64,000 bases of DNA from Candidatus Contendibacter sp. (GTDB taxonomy: Bacteria; Pseudomonadota; Gammaproteobacteria; Competibacterales; Competibacteraceae), in NCBI GenBank assembly GCA_029624765.1, contig JARSSO010000063.1, positions 62,001 through 126,000 of the forward strand, read 5' to 3'. The position numbers were made by a program, and so were the translations under genes. The notes below the pieces were generated by a model that worked only from the letters and a program-made list of their open reading frames with translations, made no database searches and was not told the origin of the DNA. This document shows, one piece after another, positions 34,784 through 43,864 of this stretch; the stretch's first letter is position 1, and each line of letters opens with the position of its first letter.

Positions 34784-36673
34784 TCAACCGATTCCAATCC
34801 TCGGCTCCACCCACAGCCGGTCGCGCAGACCCGATGACCGCCGAAGCCGCCGTTCGACCGCGCCGGCGAGCACCTCCGGCAACCCGTGAAACGCCGCCCG
34901 TTGCCTGGCGCGAGTCAACGCTGTGTACACCAGTTCGCGGCTCAACACCGGTGACGGCGCGTTCGGGGTCACCATCACGATTTGGTCAAACTCCGATCCC
35001 TGGCTCTTATGCACCGTCATCGCGTAGACGGTCTCGTGCTCCGGCAGACGCGCCGGGGCGAAACCGCGCAACGCGCCGTCACTGCCCAGGAAAAACACCC
35101 GCATCCGTTCCGGATCGTCCGGGTCCGGCAGGGTAATGCCGATGTCGCCGTTGAACAGCCGCAGATTGTAGTCGTTGCGAACGATCATCACCGGGCGGCC
35201 CGGATACCAGTCCCGACGCGACTGAATCAAACCTCGGTCGCGCAGCGCCGCCTCGCACAGTCCATTCAACGCTTCCACCCCGAATGGTCCGTTGCGGAGG
35301 GCGCTCAATACCCGGAATCGGTTGAAGTGTTCGAACACGGTCGCTGGCTCCGCTCCCTCCCGCGCCGCCCGCAGATAGGGCGCGAAACCTGCTCCAATCG
35401 GTTCCGCCAACTGATCCGGCAACTCGGCGGGATCGGCCAGGGTCCGCCAGGCGAGATCCTCGTGGGGCGAACCGGTCAACAACGTCACCGCCGCCCCACC
35501 CTTGCCGCCGTTCACCGCCCGGGCCAGCGCGCCGATGCCGCTGGCCGCGCTGAAGCGGTAGCTGTGCCGCAACAGCACGATGGCGTCGGCCAGCGGCGGC
35601 GGCGTGATCCGGCCACGCGGCAACGCTTCGCCGGTCAGCGCCGCCAGCCGCGCCCGAAACTCCGGCGAAAACCGGCCGCCGCCGAAACAAAGGTCTCCCA
35701 GCACCGCCCCCGCCTCCACCGAGGCCAGTTGATCCTTGTCGCCCAACAGGATCAGCCGGGCGGCGGGCGGCAACGCATCGACGGTCTTGGCCATCAGCGC
35801 CAATCCCACCATGGACACTTCGTCCACCACCAGCACGTCCACCGCCAACGGATGGTCGCGGTCGTGGCGGAAATACACCGAGTCGGGTCGGGCGCCGAGC
35901 AGGCGATGCAGGGTGGACGCTTCCTCGGGAATTTGCGCCAACCGTTCCGGCTCCAGTCCCAGCGCGGGCTTGGCCGCGCGGATCGCTTCCTGCAAACGCG
36001 CCGCCGCCTTGCCGGTGGGCGCCGCCAGCGCGATGCGCAACGGCCGCTCGGTCTGGCCGGTCAGCAGCGCCAGAATTTTCAGGACGGTGCTGGTCTTGCC
36101 GGTGCCCGGTCCGCCGGAAATGATGCAAATCCGCTTCAGCACCGCCACCGCCGCCGCCACTTTCTGCCAGTCCGGTCCGGTCAGTTGCGGATGGCGGGGA
36201 AACAGCCGGTCGAGATCGGCTCGCAGCCGTGCTGCGTCCACGGTCGTCGCGACTTCCCCGGCCCGCCGCAACAGATCGTCCGCCAACCGGCGTTCGTACT
36301 CCCAGTAGCGGTACAGGTACAACCGACCGCGTCGGTCCAGAATCAGGGGCTGCCGCGCGCCCGGTCGCCCGACCACCAGGCTGGCGCGCAGGATTCCCAG
36401 CCACTCGCCGACTGGCGGGGGCGCGAAGGGCGCTTCCCCCGCCATCACGGTCCAGCGCCGCGCCCATTGCCGCAGGTTGACGCAGATGTCGCCCTGGCCG
36501 GTGGCGTGGCTGGCCAGGGCCGCCGCCAGTTCCAAGGCTACCCTCACCCCCAACCCCTCTCCCGGCTGGAGAGGGGAGCTTGCGCCGGCCAACCGGCTCA
36601 TGAACCGGGCGAAATGCAGGTCCAGATCGGTCAGCGAACCGCGTTCGTACAAAATCGACAGAGGATCGTTCAT
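34784..36673 (-). CDS. recD: Exodeoxyribonuclease V alpha subunit RecD
   Basis: A 629-residue SF1B helicase of the RecBCD repair enzyme. Walker A is IISGGPGTGKTSTV (about residue 192), motif II VLVVDEVSMV, and motif VI VYTALTRARQRA near the C-terminus. It overlaps recB by four bases, so the two are cotranslated. An odd segment near residues 32-44, SSPLQPGEGLGVRV, is encoded by a dispersed palindromic repeat inserted in frame in the N-terminal domain, which normally contacts RecC. The length is still normal for RecD. Confidence 0.92.
   Translation of the reverse strand: MNDPLSILYERGSLTDLDLHFARFMSRLAGASSPLQPGEGLGVRVALELAAALASHATGQGDICVNLRQWARRWTVMAGEAPFAPPPVGEWLGILRASLVVGRPGARQPLILDRRGRLYLYRYWEYERRLADDLLRRAGEVATTVDAARLRADLDRLFPRHPQLTGPDWQKVAAAVAVLKRICIISGGPGTGKTSTVLKILALLTGQTERPLRIALAAPTGKAAARLQEAIRAAKPALGLEPERLAQIPEEASTLHRLLGARPDSVYFRHDRDHPLAVDVLVVDEVSMVGLALMAKTVDALPPAARLILLGDKDQLASVEAGAVLGDLCFGGGRFSPEFRARLAALTGEALPRGRITPPPLADAIVLLRHSYRFSAASGIGALARAVNGGKGGAAVTLLTGSPHEDLAWRTLADPAELPDQLAEPIGAGFAPYLRAAREGAEPATVFEHFNRFRVLSALRNGPFGVEALNGLCEAALRDRGLIQSRRDWYPGRPVMIVRNDYNLRLFNGDIGITLPDPDDPERMRVFFLGSDGALRGFAPARLPEHETVYAMTVHKSQGSEFDQIVMVTPNAPSPVLSRELVYTALTRARQRAAFHGLPEVLAGAVERRLRRSSGLRDRLWVEPRIGIG
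36540..36580. repeat. REP-like palindromic repeat inserted inside recD
   Basis: ACCCTCACCCCCAACCCCTC begins at 36540, and CCCCTCTCC (36554-36562) pairs perfectly with GGAGAGGGG (36568-36576) around a five-base loop. It resembles the intergenic copy at 29791. In the recD frame it encodes SPLQPGEGLGVRV without a stop codon. Confidence 0.75.
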
Positions 36674-39600
36674 ACCGCGACGCCAGTCGCCATCAGTTCG
36701 TCCAATGCCGCCACCAGCATTGGCGTGGGTCGGTCGTGGAACACGCCGCAGCCCGCCCCCCGCGTCGGGTCCATGCCACGCAGAAACAAATAGAACACGC
36801 CGCCGAAGTGGCGCTGGTAGTCGTAATCCGGCACGCGCAGCCGCAGATAACGGTGCAGCGCCACGGTGTAGATCAGATATTGCAACAGGTAGGATTCGCG
36901 GGCCATCGCCTCGTCCAGGCAGGGACGGCGATAGGCCGCTGGCCCCGCGCCCAGCCAGTTGGACTTGTAATCCACCAGATAGAACCGCCCATCCGCCTCG
37001 AACACCAGGTCGATGAAACCCTTCATGTAACCGCGCAGCGGGCTGAATTCCAGATTCTCGATCCGTTCCCGGAACGGGCCGGCGGCATAGCCATGCCGCT
37101 CCAGCACCCGCCGCAACGCTTCGGCGCGCAACGTCCGCACTGGATAGGTGAATTCCAATTCATCGAGCCGCCGCTCCGGCGCGACCGTCGCCAAGGTCAA
37201 ACCGTTCTCGTTCAGCGGCGTCGCCAGCACCCGTTCCACCCAGTCCGCCACCGTCGGCGTCCACGCTTCCGCGTCCAGGCCGTGCCCGGTCAAGGTCCGG
37301 CCGACCAGGGTTTCCAATCGCGCCCGATCCCGTTGGGTGAAATCCAGCCGCTCGAACAGAGCGTGCAGGCAGGTTCCCGCCCTCGCGCCGCGCGGAAAGG
37401 CGAACACATCGCGGACGGTCTCCACGACCGATTCGGTTTCGGCGGCGGGAACGACGACGGTCATGTCGTAATCGGGGGTCTCGACCGCGTGGCCGGCGGT
37501 CAGGGCGGTGAAACTGCCCATCCGCCAGGATTCCGGTACGGGTCCCGCGAACGCGCGGGCCCGCAATTCGGGCTCCGCCACGGCGGGCGGTTGGTAAATC
37601 TGGCCCGACTCGCGCGGCAGGGACGTGATCGCGACGGTCTGGTTCACCGCCGCGAACGCGGCTTGCAGTTCGGCCCGCAGCACCGCCGGTTCCAAGGTCC
37701 TGAACCGTTCCTGGGTGACCACCAACGCATCCTGGGACGGTCCGATCACCGGCGGCCGATGCAGCAGCCAAACGGGCGGCGCGGTTCCGCTTTCATCCGC
37801 CTTGCCACGCACCTGATATTTGCCCCAAATCAGATAGCAGCGCTGCTTGGCACGGGTCAGGGCCACGTAGAACAGCCGCAGATTCTCGGCCATTTCCTCG
37901 CGGCGCGCGAGTTGCCGGGCCGGATCGTCCTCGGCCGCGCCGACGGCGAGCACGGCGCGGGCCGGATTCGCGGGATCGTGGTACAGCAGCAGATCATTCT
38001 TCTCGGCGCGCAGCTTGCCATCCCATGGAAACGGGCAGAACACCACCGGATATTCCAGCCCCTTGCTCTTGTGAACCGTGACGATCCGCACCAGATTCTC
38101 GTCGCTTTCCAGCCGCAATTGCTGCTCCTCGTCCCGGTTGGCCGGCGCGCGGCGGCGATCACCCAGCCACTTGAGCAGGCCGGTCATGCCGGGATGACCG
38201 CGGCCAGCCACATGCAGCAGTTCGGCCAGGTGCAACAAATTGGTCAAGCGCCGTTCGCCGTCCTGGAACGCCAACAACCGGGACGCCACCGCCTGTTCAT
38301 TCAACCAGGCGCGGAAAAAGTGGATGAAGCCGTCGTCCCGCCACTGCTGCCGGTAACCCTGAAAGGTTTCCAACCACCGCGCCCAGGCCTGTTCATCATC
38401 GCGCAACCGGTACAGCGCCTCGCCGCTCAATCCGAACCAGTCGTCGGCCAGGGCCGCGCGGACCCGCCCTTCGTCACCCGGCTCCAGCACCGCCGCCAGC
38501 AACCCCTCCAGTTGACCCGCCTCGGCGGAGGCAAACACGCTGTCGTCCACCTGCTGCACGCAGGGCACGCGCAGGCGCAGCAATTGGTCGCGGATCATGC
38601 GGCCCTGCCGATGCGCGCGCACCAGTACGGCGATATCGCCGCCGGCCAGCGGCCGGTCGCCGATGCCCGCCTGGCCGCGTGCGCCCAGATTGAGCAGACG
38701 GGCGATTTCGGCGGCGGTCGCCCGGGCCGCCCGTTCGCTGGCGACGCCCTTGGCCAGCGGTTGATCGCCGTCCGGCTCCAGCCACCACAGTTGCAGCGGC
38801 GGTTCGTTCCGGCCCTGAATCCACAGCGGCTCGTGGGGTTTCTTTTCCGCCGGAACCGCCGGCTGGAAACCGATGGCGTCGAACAGAAAGGGCTGTTTTC
38901 GGGCCGGGCCGAACACCGCGTTCAACGCCGTCAGCAGGCGCGGGTCGGAACGCCAGTTCACATCGAGGGTATAGCCGCGGGTGGCGTCCTGGCGGGCGGC
39001 CAGGTACGCGAAGACGTCCGCCCCGCGAAAGCTGTAGATCGCCTGCTTGGGATCGCCGACCAGAAACACCGGTTGACTCGCGTCGGCGTAGAGGCGGCGA
39101 AAAATGTCGTACTGCACCGGATCGGTGTCCTGGAATTCGTCGATCAGCGCGGCGGCGTAACGACGGCGCAGACTAGCGACCAGGGCCGCGCCCCGCCGGG
39201 GATCGGTCAGGGCCTCGCGCAGGTTGAGCAGCAGGTCATCGTAGGATTGAAGCTGTTGCCGGCGCTTGCGCGACGCCAGTTCGGTGTTGCAGTATGCCAG
39301 CAGCTTCACCGGAATCCGATGCCGACAGTAGTCGGCCAGGGTTTCACAGGCGGTTTTCAACGTCTCGCAAGCGTCGAAGAAAGCATGGCCGGGGGCGGGC
39401 TGATTGTTTTTGAGTGATTTTCGCAGCTTGGAAGAGGTGAACTTTTCGAACTGTTCGAACAGTTCGAGGGTAGGGATTTCGGCGGTCAGATAGCGGTCCA
39501 TGGCGTCCAGCCAGCGGGGGATGGAATCCTTGCGATAGACGTTGCCGTTGAGCGCCTTGTTGTTCAGCAATAAATTCTCGATCCCGGCTCGGTCCTCCAG

Positions 39601-40275
39601 CCAAAGTTGCCGCGCGCGGCGCCAGGCGGTGACAAAAGCCTGTTCCAGCGCCGCCCCGTCGGCATTTCCTTCCGGCGTGACCACCTGGAGATAGGGTTTG
39701 CCCAGATACGGGCTGATGGCGGCAAGCAACTTCGCCGGACTGTATTTTTTATCCAGAAAGTATTGCACCACCATCGGCGCGGCTGGATAAAACTCCCGCC
39801 GCCAGAAGTCCTCGACGATTTCCCGCAGCAGATCGCCGGTGTCGGCCAGCAACTCGGTCTCGAACGGCGCCCCGCTTTCAAAGGCGCTGTCATCCAGCGC
39901 CCGCTGGCAAAAACCGTGAATGGTGAAAATGGCGGCCTCGTCGAAGCCGCGCGCCGCGTTGTTCAGCCGGCGAATGGCCAGCTCGCGGTCGGGCAGGGCA
40001 TCCAGCATCCGGACGCTGAACTCGTCGTCCTCCTCGGCCCGGCCGCGCTGGAACGCCCGCCGGATTTGCCCCAGCCGCTCGCGGATGCGGTCGCTCAGTT
40101 CCTTGGTGGCGGCGTTGGTGTAGGTGACGACCAGAATCCGGTTGACCGGAATCGCCGCCTCCATTACCAGGCGCAGATACAGCGCGGTCAGGGCGTAGGT
40201 CTTGCCGGTCCCGGCGCTGGCTTCGATCAGGTTGAAGCCGTTCAGCGGGGCGTACAACGGGTCGAGCCGTTCCAT
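36670..40275 (-). CDS. recB: Exodeoxyribonuclease V beta subunit RecB
   Basis: A 1201-residue SF1A helicase-nuclease. Walker A is LIEASAGTGKTYALT (about residue 16); UvrD-like motifs include LIDEFQDTDPVQYDIF and VHKSKGLEYPVVF. The C-terminal RecB nuclease domain has GFIDLVFEADGRFYLVDYKS, with the metal-binding Asp, Asp and Lys. The ATG at 40275 starts the helicase homology; a longer frame upstream is only the neighbouring gene in another frame. It overlaps the AMMECR1 gene by one base (TGATG). recC, usually adjacent, is not in the window. Confidence 0.93.
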   Translation of the reverse strand: MERLDPLYAPLNGFNLIEASAGTGKTYALTALYLRLVMEAAIPVNRILVVTYTNAATKELSDRIRERLGQIRRAFQRGRAEEDDEFSVRMLDALPDRELAIRRLNNAARGFDEAAIFTIHGFCQRALDDSAFESGAPFETELLADTGDLLREIVEDFWRREFYPAAPMVVQYFLDKKYSPAKLLAAISPYLGKPYLQVVTPEGNADGAALEQAFVTAWRRARQLWLEDRAGIENLLLNNKALNGNVYRKDSIPRWLDAMDRYLTAEIPTLELFEQFEKFTSSKLRKSLKNNQPAPGHAFFDACETLKTACETLADYCRHRIPVKLLAYCNTELASRKRRQQLQSYDDLLLNLREALTDPRRGAALVASLRRRYAAALIDEFQDTDPVQYDIFRRLYADASQPVFLVGDPKQAIYSFRGADVFAYLAARQDATRGYTLDVNWRSDPRLLTALNAVFGPARKQPFLFDAIGFQPAVPAEKKPHEPLWIQGRNEPPLQLWWLEPDGDQPLAKGVASERAARATAAEIARLLNLGARGQAGIGDRPLAGGDIAVLVRAHRQGRMIRDQLLRLRVPCVQQVDDSVFASAEAGQLEGLLAAVLEPGDEGRVRAALADDWFGLSGEALYRLRDDEQAWARWLETFQGYRQQWRDDGFIHFFRAWLNEQAVASRLLAFQDGERRLTNLLHLAELLHVAGRGHPGMTGLLKWLGDRRRAPANRDEEQQLRLESDENLVRIVTVHKSKGLEYPVVFCPFPWDGKLRAEKNDLLLYHDPANPARAVLAVGAAEDDPARQLARREEMAENLRLFYVALTRAKQRCYLIWGKYQVRGKADESGTAPPVWLLHRPPVIGPSQDALVVTQERFRTLEPAVLRAELQAAFAAVNQTVAITSLPRESGQIYQPPAVAEPELRARAFAGPVPESWRMGSFTALTAGHAVETPDYDMTVVVPAAETESVVETVRDVFAFPRGARAGTCLHALFERLDFTQRDRARLETLVGRTLTGHGLDAEAWTPTVADWVERVLATPLNENGLTLATVAPERRLDELEFTYPVRTLRAEALRRVLERHGYAAGPFRERIENLEFSPLRGYMKGFIDLVFEADGRFYLVDYKSNWLGAGPAAYRRPCLDEAMARESYLLQYLIYTVALHRYLRLRVPDYDYQRHFGGVFYLFLRGMDPTRGAGCGVFHDRPTPMLVAALDELMATGVAV

Positions 40276-40856
40276 CACCCTGCGTCGCCGCCGAAATACT
40301 CGGTCGTGTAACGTTCCACCCGCAGCTCCGGCGACCAGAAATCGAGCGGCAGTCCGGCCTTGTGCTTGAGCTGCGCCAGAAAGACGTGGGGGTCGGGCAG
40401 GTTTTCCCACACCGCCGGCAGAAACGTGGCCCGGTGCTGGCGGAACTGGAGGATCAGTCCATCCACTTCCGGCCGCATTTGCGCCAGCAGGTCTTCCTCG
40501 GAATCGAAGCGCATCGGCTCCGGCGGCGACAGCACCGAGATGAAAACCTCCAGCTTAGGAAACTCGTCCGGCCGCAGTTCGGGAAAGCGGGGATCCTTGA
40601 AGGCCGCCGCGTGCGCGTGAGTGGCCACGTCCTGAACCAGCGGCAGATAGGCGGTCAGCGCGCCGATGCAGCCGCGTAACTGACCGCCGATTTCCAAAGT
40701 CACGAAGGTGGCCCGCAACGGCCGCAGGGTTTCCGGATAGTCGGCCGGATTCACCGTCAGCGCCCGCCCGCGCCGGAGGCCGTGCTGGATCGAGGCGCGC
40801 GCCACCTCCAACAGCGTGGTCCGATCCGCCGCCGACAGCGTGTTATCGGTGGACAT
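40275..40856 (-). CDS. amrA: AmmeMemoRadiSam system protein A (AMMECR1 domain)
   Basis: A 193-residue AMMECR1-domain protein. The signature RGCIGAL is near residue 60, followed by AAFKDPRFPEL, EVFISVLSPPEPM and HRATFLPAVWENLP. It is one of three proteins that co-occur as the AmmeMemoRadiSam system, whose joint reaction is not established. The MEMO1 gene lies 17 bases upstream on the same strand and the radical SAM member is divergent from that gene. The overlap with recB places the repair genes in the same transcript. Confidence 0.9.
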   Translation of the reverse strand: MSTDNTLSAADRTTLLEVARASIQHGLRRGRALTVNPADYPETLRPLRATFVTLEIGGQLRGCIGALTAYLPLVQDVATHAHAAAFKDPRFPELRPDEFPKLEVFISVLSPPEPMRFDSEEDLLAQMRPEVDGLILQFRQHRATFLPAVWENLPDPHVFLAQLKHKAGLPLDFWSPELRVERYTTEYFGGDAG

Positions 40857-40873
40857 GAAGGCTTCGACCCCGG

Positions 40874-41662
40874 TCAGTGGAACACATACGCGCCGTACCC
40901 CACCACCTGATCGCGCGAGCCGGCGGTATCGCCGGAATTGCGCAAGTCGATGGTCTCGCCGCGCAGGCCCTTGCGCCGCGCCACCCACAACAGGCCGTTG
41001 ACCGGATTGCGCCCGCAGGCCTGGTCGTAGCCGATGTCCTCGTAGCGCAACGCTTCGATGGCCCGGGAGGTGGCGCTGTCCAGGTTGCGGGCGGTCTGGT
41101 AGTCCTGGTAGTGGCTGAGATCGGAACTGATGACGATCAGGGTTTCCGGGCCGCCCCACAGCGCCTCCAGCACCGCCCCGACTTCCGCCGGCCGGGCGTC
41201 GCCGACCACCAGTGGAACCAGTTTGAACTCGCCCAGCACCTCTTGCAGGAAGGGCAGATGCACCTCCAGGCTGTGCTCCTGGGCGTGGGCCTGCTCCAGA
41301 AAACCCACTTCCGGCAGGCCCCGAATCTGCTCGACCGCATCCTGATCCACCGGAATCTGGCCGAACGGAGTGGCGAACGCCTTCATTCCGCTGACCGCGA
41401 GGCCCCGGAATCCGACCCGATGGCTGGGCCCCAGCAAGACGATCCGGGTGACGACCTCGCGAACCGCCCGCAGCCGGGCATAGGCCGAGGCGGCGACGGG
41501 GCCGGAGTAGATATAGCCCGCGTGAGGGGCGATGATCGCTTTTGGTGGTGGTTCGGCCGAAGGTTCGACTTGACTTAGAAAGTGCCGCACCTGAGCGTGC
41601 AGCTCCGTGGCATCGGCCGGATAGAACAATCCCGCCACGGCGGGTGTGCGCACGGTTTGCAT
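40874..41662 (-). CDS. amrB: AmmeMemoRadiSam system protein B (MEMO1 family)
   Basis: A 262-residue MEMO1-family protein with the extradiol-dioxygenase-like fold. Conserved pieces are VAGLFYPADA at the N-terminus, IIAPHAGYIYSGPVAA, LLGPSHRVGFRG, EHSLEVHLPFLQ, and ISSDLSHYQDY. The histidines of APHAGY, EHSLEVH and SHY are those expected at the putative metal site. The gene precedes amrA and recBD in one probable operon. Confidence 0.92.
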   Translation of the reverse strand: MQTVRTPAVAGLFYPADATELHAQVRHFLSQVEPSAEPPPKAIIAPHAGYIYSGPVAASAYARLRAVREVVTRIVLLGPSHRVGFRGLAVSGMKAFATPFGQIPVDQDAVEQIRGLPEVGFLEQAHAQEHSLEVHLPFLQEVLGEFKLVPLVVGDARPAEVGAVLEALWGGPETLIVISSDLSHYQDYQTARNLDSATSRAIEALRYEDIGYDQACGRNPVNGLLWVARRKGLRGETIDLRNSGDTAGSRDQVVGYGAYVFH

Positions 41663-41814
41663 AACGACGCCCTCCCGATAAGTTTGCCAATACCGATCAG
41701 TTGGAGTATAGGGCCTAAATTCGTTTGGCGAAGCTCGAATTGTGGTCTAAACCTTACGGCAGCCCGCATTTCCGCTGGCTGAACAACGAAGAGAGCCTTT
41801 ATCCAGGAGGCCAT

Positions 41815-42906
41815 ATGAATAAAACCACCGAGTTTTTCCCTACCCGCTACTGGCGCGTCCTCGACGATGGCCGGGTCCAGTGCGATGTCTGCCCGCGTTT
41901 TTGCAAGCTGCACGAGGGTCAGCAGGGTCTGTGCTTCGTGCGCGGCTGTCACGGCGGCAAGATCGTGCTGACCAGCTACGGCCGGTCCAGCGGCTTCTGC
42001 ATCGATCCGATCGAAAAGAAACCTCTCAATCATTTCCTGCCCGGCACCTCGGTGCTGTCGTTCGGCACCGCCGGTTGCAATCTGGCCTGCAAGTTCTGCC
42101 AGAACTGGGACATGAGCAAATCCCGCGAGATGGACACCCTGGCCGACGCCGCCTCGCCGGACAAGCTGGCGCGGGTGGCCCACGAACTGGGCTGTCGCAG
42201 CATGGCCTACACCTATAATGACCCGGTGATCTTCATGGAGTACGCCATGGATGTCGCCATCGCCTGCCGGGACTATGGGATCAAGTCGGTGGCGGTCACC
42301 GCCGGCTACATGTGCGACGAGCCGCGCCGGGAATTCTATAAATACATGGACGCCGCCAACGTGGACCTCAAGGCGTTCACCGAGGAGTTCTACTGGAAGA
42401 TTTGCGGCGGTCACCTGCAACCGGTGCTCGATACCCTGGTATATCTCAAGCGCGAGACCAACGTTTGGTTCGAAATCACCACCCTGCTGATTCCCGGCGA
42501 GAACGATTCCGACGCCGAACTGGAGGCATTGACCCAGTGGGTGATGGAAAACCTGGGACCGGACGTGCCGATTCACTTCACCGCCTTCCATCCGGACTGG
42601 AAGATGCTGAACCACTCCCCCACTCCGCCCTCGACCCTGAGTCGGGCGCGACGGATCGCGTTGAAGAACGGCATTCATTACGCCTACACCGGCAACGTCA
42701 ACGACGAGAAAGGCGGCAGCACCTATTGCCACCAGTGCGGGCGGAAGTTGATCGGCCGCGACTGGTACACGCTTGGCGAGTGGAACCTGACCGCCGACGG
42801 GCGCTGCAAGTCCTGTGGAACGCCCTGCGCCGGCGTGTTCGAAACCCAGCCGGGCGCCTGGGGCGCGCGGCGCCGCCCGGTGCGCCTTCGCCAGTATGCC
42901 GACTGA
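41815..42906 (+). CDS. amrS: AmmeMemoRadiSam system radical SAM enzyme
   Basis: A 363-residue radical SAM protein related to pyruvate formate-lyase activases. The cluster motif CxxxCxxC is in GTAGCNLACKFCQNWDMS. An N-terminal CDVCPRFCKL...CFVRG block and a C-terminal C..C pair (CHQCGRKL and CKSCGTPC) suggest additional metal sites. AGGAGG lies 4-5 bases before the ATG at 41815, which rules out the longer TTG-started frame. It is divergent from amrB with about 150 bases between them. Confidence 0.93.
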   Translation: MNKTTEFFPTRYWRVLDDGRVQCDVCPRFCKLHEGQQGLCFVRGCHGGKIVLTSYGRSSGFCIDPIEKKPLNHFLPGTSVLSFGTAGCNLACKFCQNWDMSKSREMDTLADAASPDKLARVAHELGCRSMAYTYNDPVIFMEYAMDVAIACRDYGIKSVAVTAGYMCDEPRREFYKYMDAANVDLKAFTEEFYWKICGGHLQPVLDTLVYLKRETNVWFEITTLLIPGENDSDAELEALTQWVMENLGPDVPIHFTAFHPDWKMLNHSPTPPSTLSRARRIALKNGIHYAYTGNVNDEKGGSTYCHQCGRKLIGRDWYTLGEWNLTADGRCKSCGTPCAGVFETQPGAWGARRRPVRLRQYAD

Positions 42907-42910
42907 CCCG

Positions 42911-42940
42911 CCGAGGGGTCGGCTGCATTGACCCCCCGGG
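42911..42940. terminator. Possible bidirectional hairpin between convergent genes
   Basis: CCGAGGGGTC (42911-42920) can pair with GACCCCCCGG (42930-42939), with one mismatch and a 9-base loop. It fills the gap between the convergent amrS and Uma2 genes. There is no U-tract on either strand, so it may only be a weak or factor-assisted terminator. Confidence 0.35.
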
Positions 42941-43756
42941 TTAAGCCAAACCCAGCAGACGCCTCGCCTGATCCTGCGTCATTCCCGACGCGATCAGGCG
43001 ATCCAAGGCCTGCTGCAAGCCCTGTTGTAGACCTTCCTGCAAGCCCTGTTGTAGACCTTCCCGCAAGCCCTGTTGTAGACCTTCCCGCAAGCCCTGTTGT
43101 AGACCTTCCTGCAAACCCTCCGCCTTGGAGCGTTGCGCCCGCTGATCAAGCTCGACGAAGGTCTCGAAACGCCGCCCGTCCGGCCGATACAACACCAGGT
43201 CGATTCCTTCCAGGCTGAACCGAATGCCCAGCAACGGACTGACCCAGCCTTCCATCCGGGCGATGGGTTCCAGCCGCCCGTTGCGGCGGAGCCAGCCCTT
43301 GAGCGTTCCCCGATCCGGATCGTATTCGTAGTACTCTTCCACACCGTATCGGTCGTAAAACTCCAGCTTGCGACGCATCTCCGCCCGGCTGTTGCTGGAC
43401 GAGAGCACCTCGAACGCCACTTGCGGGGCGATATGGTCTTCCCGATGCTGAATGTAGGACCCGCGATAACCCGGCGGTCGGCCAAACACGACCATGGCGT
43501 CCGGGGCGGCGCGGGTTCGGTTGTCGCCCTCGACCGGGTACCAAAGCAGATCGCCAGCGACGAATACATCGGGCCGGTCGACGAACAACGCGGCCAGCCC
43601 CCCCTGAATCATGACGATGTAGTCGAATTGCCGGGTGTTGTCGGCCATGGGTTTGCCGTCGCTGTCTGGATAGATCACATCCGGGGGGGAAGTGGCAAGG
43701 GCTCCGGATTGGGGCGGGGAAGTCGCCAGCGCGGGTGCGGTCATGGGTGCCTCCAT
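42941..43756 (-). CDS. Uma2 (DUF820) family endonuclease-like protein with 8-residue repeat tail
   Basis: A 271-residue Uma2 protein. Its core (about residues 25-210) is close to the product of 861-1757: DVFVAGDLLWYPVEGDN, VAFEVLSSSNSRAEM and EEYYEYDPDRG match piece by piece. After residue 215 the tail differs completely, consisting of EGLQQGLR octads followed by SGMTQDQARRLLGLA. The latter looks like a helix found at the end of other DUF4351/Rpn-like proteins. The pair is a diverged paralogous set in the same window. Confidence 0.8.
   Translation of the reverse strand: MEAPMTAPALATSPPQSGALATSPPDVIYPDSDGKPMADNTRQFDYIVMIQGGLAALFVDRPDVFVAGDLLWYPVEGDNRTRAAPDAMVVFGRPPGYRGSYIQHREDHIAPQVAFEVLSSSNSRAEMRRKLEFYDRYGVEEYYEYDPDRGTLKGWLRRNGRLEPIARMEGWVSPLLGIRFSLEGIDLVLYRPDGRRFETFVELDQRAQRSKAEGLQEGLQQGLREGLQQGLREGLQQGLQEGLQQGLQQALDRLIASGMTQDQARRLLGLA
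43014..43109. repeat. 24-bp tandem repeats in the second Uma2 gene
   Basis: Four head-to-tail copies of a 24-bp unit beginning TGCAAGCCCTGTTGTAGACC lie at 43014, 43038, 43062 and 43086, differing at only a base or two. They encode EGLQQGLR-like octads. The near identity indicates recent expansion; as 24 is divisible by three, copy changes stay in frame. Confidence 0.9.
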
Positions 43757-43864
43757 CGGTCACGGCCTTGCCGGGGCAGGGTCGATTGATGAGAGAATCA
43801 CTCTATCACACCGGCGGGAAGCAATGGATCATTGGACTTGAATGAAAATATTTGAGCGAGCGCC

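Noticed and set aside
34982..39417. Two long plus-strand frames (603 and 893 codons) opposite recD and recB
   Set aside because: They are antisense to intact helicase genes and show the same His/Arg/Gln-rich shadow composition.
40857..41690. N-terminal extension of the AMMECR1 gene
   Set aside because: The extended frame overlaps amrB in another frame and has Arg/Gly-rich shadow composition; the ATG at 40856 starts the conserved domain.
43014..43109. Tandem 24-bp repeats considered as a CRISPR array
   Set aside because: The units are contiguous without spacers, lie inside a coding frame and encode regular octads.
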